Assembly: GCF_030913635.1 (NCBI RefSeq) | Contig: NZ_CP133188.1 | Location: 682,001-746,000 of the forward strand | Direction of reading: 5' to 3' | Length of the DNA stretch: 64,000 nt | DNA from: Sedimentibacter sp. MB35-C1 | GTDB taxonomy: Bacteria; Bacillota; Clostridia; Tissierellales; Sedimentibacteraceae | Shown: one piece after another, positions 1 to 7,757 of the stretch | How positions within the stretch are numbered: the first letter of the stretch is position 1 | Layout: every line of letters starts with the position of its first letter | Position numbers and translations under genes: made by a program | Notes under the pieces: generated by a model | The model's input: the letters and a program-made list of their open reading frames with translations, nothing else | What the model was told of the DNA's origin: nothing | The model's database searches: none

Positions 1-2
1 TC

Positions 3-1946
3 TCAAGAATAGATTTTACTGAAGATGGATATGATGATACCGAAAAAATTTATATCGGACTTTTTAATCTGATGGATGAGGATACTCATGATATCAAGGT
101 CTATGACTGGCGAGCACCTATTTCAAGTGTTTATTACAGATCCGAACTCGGCCCTGCTGAATATAAAGCACCGTCCGGCATAATAAAAGGTTCCATATCT
201 TTAAAAAGACAGTATAAAATTACAAAAGGCAAGCTAGAATATTTTTTTGACAGCAACGTAAATATTGTTGATGAAATGCTTATGGAAGCACTTTCTAAAA
301 ACATGGCTCCTAAAATGAAAACCATTGTTGAGACAATTCAAAAGCAGCAGGATTTAATTATCAGAGATTTAGATAATGATCTGCTTGTAGTTCAGGGAGT
401 GGCAGGAAGCGGAAAATCATCGGTTGCCCTGCATAGGATTGCATTTCTACTGTACAGAGGGCTAAATTTGAAATTAAGTGCCAACAATGTTATTGTAATT
501 TCACCAAACTCTTTATTTTCAAAGTATATATCTAATGTACTGCCAGAACTTGGTGAAGATAACATTAGAGAATATACATTTGAAAATATATTTTTAAAAC
601 TTTTTGACAATAATTTATCCGTTAAAAGCAAAAGCGAAAACTTTGAAAAAATTATATGTGCCGAAACCGAAGAAAAACGAAGCTTTTTAAGATCATGCGA
701 TGAATTTAAGGGCTCAAAGACATTTATTAAAATTTTAGAAAGATTCGTAAAATTTTTCGAGCGAAAAATCATTCCGTTTGAAGATGTATATTTTGATGGA
801 GAAATAATTGAAAACCGCCAACTTTTAAGGGCTTTTTTGCTAAGTAATAAATTGAATATGCCGACAGCAAAAAAATTAAAAATTATTGAAAACAGACTAT
901 TAGATAAAGTTCATGACAAGAAATTTGCCAGAAGAGAAAAAATTGAAACCGCAGTCAATATGTCAAAGGAGCATGAATTTGAGATTAAAGCTTTTACAAG
1001 GGTGCTGGCTGCAAAAGAAACTTCTTCATTTATAAACAGAATACGAAAATTTACCGAATTAGACTCTTATGAGCTGTACAAGAAACTGTTCAGTGATAAG
1101 AAATTAATCTTAAATTTAGCTAAAGGTTTAGAACTTCCTAAAAATATAGATGAAATCATTAGATATACACAAGAAAATATTACCGATTCGTACAATATTC
1201 CTTATTCTGACGGTATCGCAATGATGTATCTAAAAATTATTGCCGAAGGTGCTGATTCATTCAGCGACATTAAGCAGGTAATTGTAGATGAAGCTCAGGA
1301 TTATTATCCTATACATTACTATTTGTTGAAAAATCTTTTTAGAGAAGCTAGATTCACAATCGTAGGTGATATTAATCAAGCAGTTGAAAAGAAAAGTGAT
1401 CTGTCTCTTTACGATGACATTGTTTCTATACTAAATTTTGAAAAATATAATAAAATATTTTTGAATAAGAGTTATCGCAACTCCTACGAAATAAGTAAAT
1501 TTTGTGAAAAGTTTTTGAAGGAAGATATTCATACCGAATACTTCAAAAGAAGCGAAGAAGCCCCTGAAGTAGTATGCTGTAAAGATGAAGAAACCCTTGA
1601 AAATAAATTAATCAACAAAGTTAACGAATATTCGTCTCAAGGTTATAATTCTATAGCGATAATATGCAAAAACAGAAAGCAGGCATCTGATCTATATTTT
1701 AAAATAAAAGGAAAGATAAACATTAAATTAGTTGATTATCAAGGTGAACAAAACCTAAGTGGTTCAATAATTGTTCCCGTGTACCTGGCAAAAGGTTTAG
1801 AGTTTGATGCCGTAATCGTATATGGAACTGATAACAAAAACTATTTAACCAGTTTTGATAAAAATTTGTTATATGTTGCGTGCTCCCGAGCGTTGCACAG
1901 ACTATCACTATACTATACAGGAAAAATCAGCAAACTTTTAAAATAA
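3..1946 (+). CDS. helD: HelD-like superfamily 1 helicase, 5' end cut by window
   Basis: UvrD/Rep-type superfamily 1 ATPase resembling HelD, the factor that binds RNA polymerase and releases it from stalled complexes. The frame is open back to base 3, so the ATG at 72 is internal and the gene starts outside the window. Visible are the HelD-type block YDWRAPISS, a Walker A motif GVAGSGKSS near base 400, a Walker B/DEAQD motif near base 1285, and C-terminal helicase motifs including KGLEFDAV. HelD family proteins are usually about 700-770 residues, so roughly 100 N-terminal residues, including the RNA-polymerase-channel arm, are missing. A strong terminator follows directly. A generic UvrD-like repair helicase is the alternative. 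Confidence 0.85.
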   Translation, partial: SRIDFTEDGYDDTEKIYIGLFNLMDEDTHDIKVYDWRAPISSVYYRSELGPAEYKAPSGIIKGSISLKRQYKITKGKLEYFFDSNVNIVDEMLMEALSKNMAPKMKTIVETIQKQQDLIIRDLDNDLLVVQGVAGSGKSSVALHRIAFLLYRGLNLKLSANNVIVISPNSLFSKYISNVLPELGEDNIREYTFENIFLKLFDNNLSVKSKSENFEKIICAETEEKRSFLRSCDEFKGSKTFIKILERFVKFFERKIIPFEDVYFDGEIIENRQLLRAFLLSNKLNMPTAKKLKIIENRLLDKVHDKKFARREKIETAVNMSKEHEFEIKAFTRVLAAKETSSFINRIRKFTELDSYELYKKLFSDKKLILNLAKGLELPKNIDEIIRYTQENITDSYNIPYSDGIAMMYLKIIAEGADSFSDIKQVIVDEAQDYYPIHYYLLKNLFREARFTIVGDINQAVEKKSDLSLYDDIVSILNFEKYNKIFLNKSYRNSYEISKFCEKFLKEDIHTEYFKRSEEAPEVVCCKDEETLENKLINKVNEYSSQGYNSIAIICKNRKQASDLYFKIKGKINIKLVDYQGEQNLSGSIIVPVYLAKGLEFDAVIVYGTDNKNYLTSFDKNLLYVACSRALHRLSLYYTGKISKLLK

Positions 1947-1950
1947 TAAA

Positions 1951-1987
1951 ACCATCAATTATGAGCTTTCATAATTGATGGTTTTTT
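1951..1987 (+). terminator. Intrinsic terminator after helD
   Basis: A perfect 14-bp stem (ACCATCAATTATGA paired with its complement) has a GCTT loop and is followed by six T. It lies five bases after the helD stop codon. Confidence 0.92.
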
Positions 1988-2013
1988 AATGCTCACTTTT
2001 AAATAAAACCGTA

Positions 2014-2084
2014 AGCGGGTGATGGGAATCGAACCCACACAGCCGGCTTGGGAAGCCGGAACTCTACCACTAAGCTACACCCGC
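2014..2084 (-). tRNA. tRNA-Gly (anticodon CCC)
   Basis: The minus strand folds as a cloverleaf. The acceptor stem is GCGGGTG/CACCCGC, the D arm contains AGCTTAGTGGTAGAG, the anticodon stem CCGGC/GCCGG encloses loop TTCCCAA (anticodon CCC), and the T arm contains GGTTCGAATCC. The discriminator base is T. CCA is not encoded. Confidence 0.95.
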
Positions 2085-2154
2085 ATTAATATATAAAACC
2101 TATCCTTTACAGCATATCTACAACATTTATATAAAGTTTACTTAATACTGTCAC

Positions 2155-2183
2155 ATTATAGCACTATTACAGCTATATATCAA
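2155..2183 (-). promoter_or_regulatory. Promoter of tRNA-Gly
   Basis: On the minus strand, -35 TTGATA (2178-2183) and -10 TATAAT (2155-2160) are separated by 17 bases. Transcription would start near 2148, giving a leader of about 60 nt before the tRNA. Confidence 0.75.
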
Positions 2184-2317
2184 TATGCGGGCAAAAATTT
2201 TTAAAAAAAATTTCAAAAAAAAAATTGACACACTGCAAAGGAAAGAATGAATAATCAAAGTAATGATCAATATTGTCTTGATTGGTTTATGTGCTTCCGC
2301 AAAGAATATAAATAGAA

Positions 2318-2338
2318 ATACGGGACTCTCTCCCGTAT
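2318..2338. terminator. Hairpin downstream of the LysR gene
   Basis: An 8-bp GC-containing stem, ATACGGGA/TCCCGTAT, has a five-base loop. It lies about 25 bases beyond the stop of the minus-strand LysR gene and probably ends its transcript, although the T tract on that side is poor. On the plus strand the hairpin is followed by CCAATTTTTAT, so it could also end a plus-strand transcript. Confidence 0.45.
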
Positions 2339-2363
2339 GCCAATTTTTATACATAAATATTAT

Positions 2364-3239
2364 CTACTTTATTTTAAAGCAAGCATCCCAGAACTTATGC
2401 ATGGATTCTGTTATATACTTATTCTTATGGTATATTATTTTGAAATCACGAACAAAAGAAATTCCTTCTATAGGAATACTGAAAAGTCTCCCATCTTCAA
2501 TTTCTTTTGCTACTGCTCGTTGAGAAATAACTGATACTCCAAGACCTTCCGCAACTGCTGCTTTTATAGTATCAGCATTATTACATGTCCAGATTTCTGT
2601 CCAACTCAGTCCTCTTTCTAACATGGCATTTTCAAATGTTTTTCTAGTTCCGCTCCCAGTCTCACGCAGTATAAATTTTTCATTTTTTAATTCGGAAGGC
2701 TTAATAGATTTAAGCGTACAAAAACGATGGTTTTTTCCGCATATCAATATCAGATAATCTTTTGCAAATGGTCTGTTTACAATATCCGGCAACGAAACCT
2801 CCCCCTCAACAATTCCCATATCAATTTTGTCCTGTGCTATAAGCTGCTGTATTTTTGAAGTATTATCTTCTACTACTTTAACTTGAATTTTAGGGTAATA
2901 TGAAGCAAATGAAGACACGAGACCTGGCAAAATACATGCTCCTATTGTCACACTTGCACCTATTCTTATAAGTGACCTTTCATTTAAAGAAGCCATATCA
3001 TTTTCTACATTTTTATTAAGGCTTATAATATGCCTTGCATAATTTAAAAGCTTTTTACCTGCATAGGTAATATATAATTTCCTTGATAACCTTTCAAACA
3101 ATTTTACTCCGTAGTGCTTTTCCATTTCCGCAATTGCTTGACTTACAGCAGATTGAGACACAAAGAGAATTTCAGCAGCTGAAGTCATACTCATTTCATC
3201 GCATACCGTTACAAAGATTTGATAGTGCCGAAGTGTCAA
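2364..3239 (-). CDS. LysR-family transcriptional regulator (YeiE/CysL-like)
   Basis: A LysR-type regulator of 291 residues, close to the usual family length. Residues 1-60 form the winged helix-turn-helix (SAAEILFVSQSAVSQAIAE is the recognition region). Residues 90-291 form the periplasmic-binding-protein-like effector domain. It is divergent from a YeiH-type exporter and shares a 130-bp regulatory region with repeated ACTTAT half-sites, the classic arrangement of a LysR activator and its target. LysR genes of the CysL/YeiE branch often sit beside yeiH, so a sulfur-oxyanion effector is a reasonable inference. The effector cannot be read from the sequence. Confidence 0.85.
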   Translation of the reverse strand: MTLRHYQIFVTVCDEMSMTSAAEILFVSQSAVSQAIAEMEKHYGVKLFERLSRKLYITYAGKKLLNYARHIISLNKNVENDMASLNERSLIRIGASVTIGACILPGLVSSFASYYPKIQVKVVEDNTSKIQQLIAQDKIDMGIVEGEVSLPDIVNRPFAKDYLILICGKNHRFCTLKSIKPSELKNEKFILRETGSGTRKTFENAMLERGLSWTEIWTCNNADTIKAAVAEGLGVSVISQRAVAKEIEDGRLFSIPIEGISFVRDFKIIYHKNKYITESMHKFWDACFKIK

Positions 3240-3252
3240 ATTTTTTCCTCCT

Positions 3253-3299
3253 ATAAGTATTTACTTATTACTTATATAAGATAATAATATTTTACTTAT
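3253..3299. promoter_or_regulatory. Operator repeats between lysR and yeiH
   Basis: A perfect inverted repeat ATAAGTA-TT-TACTTAT (3253-3268) is followed by a palindrome CTTATATAAG (3271-3280) and another TACTTATA copy (3292-3299). Tandem dyads sharing an ACTTAT core in a divergent LysR intergenic region fit regulator binding at both recognition and activation sites. Confidence 0.55.
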
Positions 3300-3369
3300 A
3301 CTATGTCAAGATTTATACTTTAAATAATATTAAGGAAGTCATTCTTCCACAAGAAATGAGGAGTAGTTA

Positions 3370-4353
3370 ATGAAAAAAATAATTGATAATGTGCCTGGAG
3401 TCATAGTTGCATTTGCTATAGCTCTTCCCGCATGGAAACTAGGAAAGATGTTTCCTGTTGTAGGTGGCCCGGTTTTGGGAATACTTTTTGGAATGATTCT
3501 TGCTTTTTTTAAACGACCTGCCGTACTTGAAAAAGGAATAAAGTACACTTCAAAAAAAATGCTTCAATATTCTATAATACTGCTTGGATTTAACATGAAC
3601 CTATTCAATGTTTTCTCTGTAGGAAAGCAAACCCTTTCTCTTATGGCTTTTACACTCACAGCTGCATTTCTTACGGCCTATATTGCAGGTAAAAGCCTGT
3701 CAGTTCAAAAAAACACAAATATACTTATAGGCGTGGGAACTGCCATATGTGGAGGCTCTGCCATTGCTGCAACAGCTCCCGTAATACGTGCCCGAGATGA
3801 GGAGGTTGCTGTGTCAATTTCAACAATATTCCTTTTTAATGTAATAGCTGCTTTTCTTTTTCCTTTCCTCGGCCATATATTACATATGAGCGATTACAGC
3901 TTTGGTCTTTGGGCAGGAACAGCAATAAATGACACATCTTCTGTAGTTGCAGCCGGGTATACTTTTAGCGATGCAGCCGGAAACTTGGCTGTAATAGTAA
4001 AACTTACAAGAACACTCATGATTATTCCTGTCACTCTTGTACTTGCTTTTACAACATCTCGAGGACAAGCCAAATCCAATTATCAATTTTCAAAGATTTT
4101 TCCATGGTTTGTAGTTGGATTTTTAGTAGCTTCAATACTTTGTACATTCACTCCTATTCCCGGGGAAATATCTGATTTACTAGTAAAAACAGGCAAGTAT
4201 GTTATTATTATGGCTATGTCTGCAATTGGGCTTAATACAAACCTCATAAAATTGGTCAAAAACGGATGGAAGCCGATTTTCCTTGGCTTATGTTGCTGGA
4301 TAGCTTTATCGGTTACCTCAATTGCGGTTCAGTATTTGATTTTGAATGTATAA
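3370..4353 (+). CDS. YeiH-family putative sulfate/sulfonate exporter
   Basis: A 327-residue multi-pass membrane protein of the YeiH (putative sulfate exporter) family, hydrophobic throughout with roughly ten segments. The family block GVGTAICGGSAIAATAPV lies near residues 120-137, and the loop WAGTAINDTSSVVAAG near residues 180-195. An ATGAGGAGT ribosome site precedes the ATG. It is divergently paired with a LysR regulator, a conserved pairing for this family. The substrate is not proven; sulfur oxyanions are inferred from family context. The terminator downstream has been split by an insertion sequence. Confidence 0.85.
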   Translation: MKKIIDNVPGVIVAFAIALPAWKLGKMFPVVGGPVLGILFGMILAFFKRPAVLEKGIKYTSKKMLQYSIILLGFNMNLFNVFSVGKQTLSLMAFTLTAAFLTAYIAGKSLSVQKNTNILIGVGTAICGGSAIAATAPVIRARDEEVAVSISTIFLFNVIAAFLFPFLGHILHMSDYSFGLWAGTAINDTSSVVAAGYTFSDAAGNLAVIVKLTRTLMIIPVTLVLAFTTSRGQAKSNYQFSKIFPWFVVGFLVASILCTFTPIPGEISDLLVKTGKYVIIMAMSAIGLNTNLIKLVKNGWKPIFLGLCCWIALSVTSIAVQYLILNV

Positions 4354-4415
4354 AAGTTGATTTTATAACGCTTTTTAGGCAGAAGCCTTGGTTAATCCAA
4401 AGAACTAAATAAAAC

Positions 4416-4428
4416 AAAAAAGCACATA
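4416..4428. terminator. Left arm of a terminator split by the IS
   Basis: AAAAAAGCACATA here pairs (12 of 13) with TATGGGCTTTTTT at 5969-5981 on the far side of the insertion sequence. With the element and one target copy removed, the two arms form a bidirectional A/T-flanked hairpin between yeiH (plus) and tRNA-Thr (minus), with a loop of about eight bases containing the insertion site. Confidence 0.7.
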
Positions 4429-4461
4429 TATTTTGATGTGACCCCAATAAGTTAGACTTTG

Positions 4462-4498
4462 TAGCGTAGTAGTTTTGTGAACTGCTACGCTATTTTTT
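4462..4498 (+). terminator. Terminator inside the IS end
   Basis: TAGCGTAGTAGTT pairs with AACTGCTACGCTA (4480-4492) and is followed by a T run. It faces transcription entering from yeiH, so it may protect the transposase from antisense read-through and may now replace the host terminator the element disrupted. Confidence 0.7.
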
Positions 4499-5297
4499 AT
4501 GCAGCCGAAAGGCTAAGTCTGTATTCTACAGGACTCATCCATCCAAGCTTCTCTTTAATCCTTTTCTCGTTGTAATACTTAATATATTTTTCTATCGAAT
4601 TTTTAAGTTCTTCATAACTGTAGTAAACCATACCATAATACATTTCCTGTTTCATAATTCCAAAGAAGTTTTCCATAGGAGAATTATCAATGCAGTTTCC
4701 TTTACGCGACATACTCTGAAATATTCTGTTTGATTCAAGTACACGACTATATGCTTTCATCTGATATGCCCAACCTCTATCAGAATGGAATGTTCTCCTG
4801 TATTTACAATCTGAGGTAATCTCTATTGCCTCATTTAAGGCTTGCATTACATTTTGGCCTGATGGTCTTAGAGAAATGCTATGACTTAGGATTTCTCTAT
4901 TGCATAAATCCATAAATGGATCCAGGTAGAGCTTTTTGATAAGCATTCTCCCTTTTTGATCCACCTCATAATATTTGAATTCCGACGTATCAGTTGTAAT
5001 CTTCTGGTGAGGAATATTTGTATCAAAACGTCTATTAATTCTGTTAGGTGAAATCTTACCAACATTCCCTTTGTATGAGCTGTACTTACGACTTTTGCGA
5101 GTGAAAGCAGTCACCTGAATATTTAGCTTTTGCACAATACGCTGAACCTTCTTCTTGTTGATGAGCAGTCCTTGCTTTCTTAAATCGCCATGAATCCGGC
5201 GATAGCCAAAATCCTTATGTTCCTTACGTATATCTAAAATTTTCTGTTCTATCTCCTGATCTGGATTCTCCATTTCAAAGCGCTTTTGCCAATACAT
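4497..5297 (-). CDS. IS3-family transposase OrfB (DDE integrase core)
   Basis: The catalytic half of the transposase, 266 residues from its own ATG. The N-terminal HTH_21 region contains HKDFGYRRIHGDLR. The DDE triad is visible as TTDTSEFKYY, FHSDRGWAYQ and NSPMENFFGIMK. The frame is -1 relative to orfA and stays open upstream to the slippery A-run near 5381, reading KARIIHNLRG onward, so the active enzyme is probably an OrfAB fusion made by programmed frameshifting. The fusion joint is inferred; the open frame is seen. Confidence 0.92.
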   Translation of the reverse strand: MYWQKRFEMENPDQEIEQKILDIRKEHKDFGYRRIHGDLRKQGLLINKKKVQRIVQKLNIQVTAFTRKSRKYSSYKGNVGKISPNRINRRFDTNIPHQKITTDTSEFKYYEVDQKGRMLIKKLYLDPFMDLCNREILSHSISLRPSGQNVMQALNEAIEITSDCKYRRTFHSDRGWAYQMKAYSRVLESNRIFQSMSRKGNCIDNSPMENFFGIMKQEMYYGMVYYSYEELKNSIEKYIKYYNEKRIKEKLGWMSPVEYRLSLSAA

Positions 5298-5338
5298 ATA
5301 TGTTGATTTTGGGAAACCTGTAACTGCGAGAACATCTT

Positions 5339-5905
5339 TTAATTTGAAGGATCCTCGGAGGTTGTGGATGATTCTCGCTTTTTGTTCTGAGGTGTTCCCT
5401 CTAAACGCAGCCTCCTCAATTCTTTTAAATATGCATTCTCAATTCGTAGTTTAAGATTTTCATCTTCAAGTTGTTTAAGATACTCCGTTTCTACATTTAT
5501 TTTTTTACTCTTATCAAGATTAGTATCTTTTGGTTTATCCACTTTTGGTCGCCGCCCCTTCTGTTTAGGTTTCAAGGCATCAGGTCCAGCAATACGATAA
5601 TCATTAACCCATTTGCTTATTAATGGTGGATTATTAATTCCAACCGAAAGCGCTAAATCCTGATAAGAAACCTCTGTAGTTAGATACAACTCTACCACAT
5701 GAAGCTTAAATTCGAAAGAGTAAGTTTGATTTTTTCGTTTTCTCATTAAGCCATCAGAGCCAAATTCATTGTATGCAGAAACCCATTTTTGTAAGTCCCT
5801 CGTAGAAGAGATATTATATTCTTTAGATAGAAAAGCGAATCCGCCCTTTCCAGCTAAATATTCTTGCACAACTTTCATCTTAAATTCATAACTATATTTT
5901 GCCAT
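5339..5905 (-). CDS. IS3-family OrfA (DNA-binding subunit)
   Basis: A 188-residue OrfA with two consecutive helix-turn-helix units (about residues 5-60 and 62-115), then a basic linker KQKGRRPKVDK and a short coiled coil (YLKQLEDENLKLRIENAYLK), typical of IS150-group elements. Near its end the codons AAC AAA AAG form a C AAA AAG slippery site, after which the -1 frame is open into orfB. A GGGAGG ribosome site lies upstream of the ATG. The same-strand tRNA-Thr lies only about 90 bases upstream, with just half a terminator between them. Confidence 0.9.
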   Translation of the reverse strand: MAKYSYEFKMKVVQEYLAGKGGFAFLSKEYNISSTRDLQKWVSAYNEFGSDGLMRKRKNQTYSFEFKLHVVELYLTTEVSYQDLALSVGINNPPLISKWVNDYRIAGPDALKPKQKGRRPKVDKPKDTNLDKSKKINVETEYLKQLEDENLKLRIENAYLKELRRLRLEGTPQNKKRESSTTSEDPSN

Positions 5906-5968
5906 TCAAAAACCGACCTCCCATCAGTTAGATTTTTAGGTCTAACTTTTGGGGGTCGGTTCATTTGA

Positions 5969-5981
5969 TATGGGCTTTTTT
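5969..5981. terminator. Right arm of the IS-split terminator
   Basis: TATGGGCTTTTTT is the partner of 4416-4428. It lies directly beyond the right target duplication. In the uninterrupted state it would terminate both yeiH and tRNA-Thr transcription; alone it cannot form the hairpin. Confidence 0.7.
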
Positions 5982-5995
5982 GTATTTTTTAATAG

Positions 5996-6068
5996 AGCTA
6001 CTGAGCGGATTTGAACCGCTGACCTACTGATTACGAATCAGTTGCGCTACCAGCTGCGCCACAGTAGC
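5996..6068 (-). tRNA. tRNA-Thr (anticodon CGT)
   Basis: Minus-strand cloverleaf: acceptor GCTACTG/CAGTAGC, D arm GGCGCAGCTGGTAGCGC, anticodon stem ACTGA/TCAGT with loop TTCGTAA (anticodon CGT), and T arm with GGTTCAAATCC. CCA is not encoded. It reads toward the insertion sequence. Confidence 0.95.
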
Positions 6069-6117
6069 ACACGGTACATTATATATGCCAGCCTGCTCTC
6101 GTCAGGCTAACATATAT

Positions 6118-6146
6118 ATGATAATACTTTCTCAGCCTGTTGTAAA
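6118..6146 (-). promoter_or_regulatory. Promoter of tRNA-Thr
   Basis: -35 TTTACA (6141-6146) and -10 TATCAT (6118-6123) are separated by 17 bases on the minus strand. The predicted leader carries an AGCCTG/CAGGCT hairpin (6082-6100 region) before the tRNA. Confidence 0.65.
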
Positions 6147-6150
6147 CATT

Positions 6151-7005
6151 TTATTCTTCAAATTTACTAAAAAATTTTTTTGAGTCTATGCCGCTGGGCC
6201 TGTTGAAACGCTTCAATTCAAACAGTTCGCTTTCTTTGCCCGTTAATACATTAATACCTTCATAACAGGATAATGTAGCTTTAAATCCCAGTTCTTTTAG
6301 TATCTGATTGCATTCTACGCAAACAAAACCATATGGATATGTGAATGTTGTTGGTCTGTATCCTGTTTTCTCTTCAATTATTTCCTGCAACTTACCCACA
6401 TCATTTTCCATTTGCTTTGTATATTCTTCGTAATCCTCTCCCTTCATTATCATACATCCTTTTCTTTCACAAATATCATGCATTCCGTATGAATGATTTT
6501 GAATTTCCACATAGGGAGATCCTATCAGCTCATTTACTAGGTCCCATGATAAATAAGAATATGAAGTATTTAATTCTCCTTCTTCAGTGCTTCTGTCGAC
6601 AAATTCACCAACAATAGAAATTACAGCCTTGCAATTATATTTTTTTAAAAGCGGAAGCACATATGTGTAGTTGCTGTAATGGCCGTCATCAAATGTGAGC
6701 ATTATTGGCTTCTCTGGGAATTCCGCCTTGTTATACACATAATCTATAACATCTTCCATATCAACTGTGGTATACCCTTGCTGCTTTATATAAATTAAGT
6801 CATTTTCAATTTCCTTTGGAGACACCGTATATTTCCCCAGCTTTTTTTTATCCTTTAACACGTGATGATACATAATTATAGGCATACTTACCGACGGCTT
6901 AGCAGCCGTCGAAATAACACTCTCAATTGGCAATTTAAATGCCGATACAGCTAATATTAAGCATAAAACTGCAATTACTATATTCTTAATTCGAATTGAT
7001 AACAA
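6151..7005 (-). CDS. Membrane-anchored polysaccharide deacetylase (CE4, PgaB/IcaB-like)
   Basis: A 284-residue carbohydrate esterase family 4 protein that would remove acetyl groups from an amino-sugar polymer outside the membrane. An N-terminal hydrophobic segment (about residues 8-24) anchors or exports it. Metal and catalytic motifs are present: TFDDG at 104-108 and HSYGMH at 171-176, the latter closer to the HTYDLH form of PgaB/IcaB than to peptidoglycan deacetylases. PIIMYHHV near 42 is typical of this subgroup. The start is TTG, chosen because GAGGTGA lies six bases upstream. That ribosome site is inside a hairpin. No ica/pga synthase is adjacent, so the substrate is unknown. Confidence 0.82.
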   Translation of the reverse strand: MLSIRIKNIVIAVLCLILAVSAFKLPIESVISTAAKPSVSMPIIMYHHVLKDKKKLGKYTVSPKEIENDLIYIKQQGYTTVDMEDVIDYVYNKAEFPEKPIMLTFDDGHYSNYTYVLPLLKKYNCKAVISIVGEFVDRSTEEGELNTSYSYLSWDLVNELIGSPYVEIQNHSYGMHDICERKGCMIMKGEDYEEYTKQMENDVGKLQEIIEEKTGYRPTTFTYPYGFVCVECNQILKELGFKATLSCYEGINVLTGKESELFELKRFNRPSGIDSKKFFSKFEE

Positions 7006-7006
7006 A

Positions 7007-7049
7007 AAATCACCTCATATAGTATAATATTAATAATATGAGGTGATTT
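7007..7049 (-). terminator. Hairpin after pyrE that contains the deacetylase ribosome site
   Basis: A perfect 14-bp stem (AAATCACCTCATAT with its complement) and a 15-base loop are followed on the minus strand by TTTTTTG. It can act as the terminator of the pyr operon. The 3' arm contains the GAGGTGA ribosome site of the deacetylase and the T run leads straight into its TTG start. Confidence 0.65.
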
Positions 7050-7097
7050 ATCTATTTATAACACTTTTCATTTCAATACTTATATCATTACTAAAAA

Positions 7098-7664
7098 CTA
7101 CTGCATTTTTCTACTTCCCGGCTTAACAGGCTCAGTGCCTTGAGCACACATCGGGCAGCTACCAGCATCAAACACTTCAAATTCAAGCTCTATAGCACTA
7201 TAAATTGGCAGATCAATTTCACTTGACTTTCTGTCGACAATACATCCTATTCCAACAACCTTTCCACCAAGGTTTTCTAATACTTTTGCAGTTTCCATAG
7301 ATGATTTGCCTGTAGTGACTACATCTTCCATAATCAGTATTTTTTCTCCCGGCTTAATCTCAAATCCCCGGCGAAGTGTCATTACATTATTTTCTCTCTC
7401 AGTAAAAATAGCTCTTATTCCCATCTGTCTGCCAAGTTCATAGGCTGCTGTTATGCCTCCCATTGCCGGCCCTACCACAACGTCTATTCCTAGGTTCTTC
7501 ACCTTATCTGCTACCAGGGCTACTACTTTTTCTGTTCTGTCAGGATATTGCATAAGTTTTGCACATTGGCAGTACCTGTTGCTGTGTTTACCCGATGACA
7601 AAAGAAAATGCCCTTCAAGCAAAGCTTCACTGTCTTTTAATATTTGAACAACATCTATATTCAT
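7098..7664 (-). CDS. pyrE: Orotate phosphoribosyltransferase
   Basis: Converts orotate and PRPP to orotidine 5'-phosphate, the fifth step of pyrimidine synthesis. At 188 residues it fits the shorter PyrE subgroup common in Clostridia and archaea. The PRPP-binding loop ILIMEDVVTTGKS is seen near residues 109-121, and the flexible catalytic loop appears as TERENNVMTLRRGF. It is the last gene of pyrBIFKDE, about 90 bases after pyrD. The C-terminus carries CPMCAQGTEPVKPGS, a feature of this subgroup. Confidence 0.93.
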   Translation of the reverse strand: MNIDVVQILKDSEALLEGHFLLSSGKHSNRYCQCAKLMQYPDRTEKVVALVADKVKNLGIDVVVGPAMGGITAAYELGRQMGIRAIFTERENNVMTLRRGFEIKPGEKILIMEDVVTTGKSSMETAKVLENLGGKVVGIGCIVDRKSSEIDLPIYSAIELEFEVFDAGSCPMCAQGTEPVKPGSRKMQ

Positions 7665-7757
7665 TGCTACCTCCGCACTGTTATTTTAATATTTTTTACA
7701 TTACATCACATCGCTACCGCGAATAATAATCAAATTTATAAACATTTTCTAATTCTG

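Larger units (their letters stand above)
4437..5963 (-). mobile_element. IS3-family (IS150-like) insertion sequence, intact
   Basis: A complete element of about 1527 bp with TG...CA ends. The terminal inverted repeats are imperfect: the left end reads TGTGACCCCAATAAGTTAGA and the right end, on the minus strand, TGAACCGACCCCCAAAAGTT followed by AGAC. A 5-bp target duplication TTTGA flanks it (4432-4436 and 5964-5968). It holds orfA and orfB in the order and with the -1 frame relation of IS3-family elements. Both frames are uninterrupted, so it may still be active. Insertion occurred in the loop of a host terminator. Confidence 0.93.

Noticed and set aside
2263-2534. Overlapping plus-strand frames opposite the LysR gene
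   Set aside because: They are shadows of the LysR coding strand with no ribosome site.
4156-4169. Noc-binding-like site ATTCCCGGGGAAAT in yeiH
   Set aside because: Only 12 of 14 to the Bacillus consensus, a single copy, and the specificity of this Noc-like protein is unknown.
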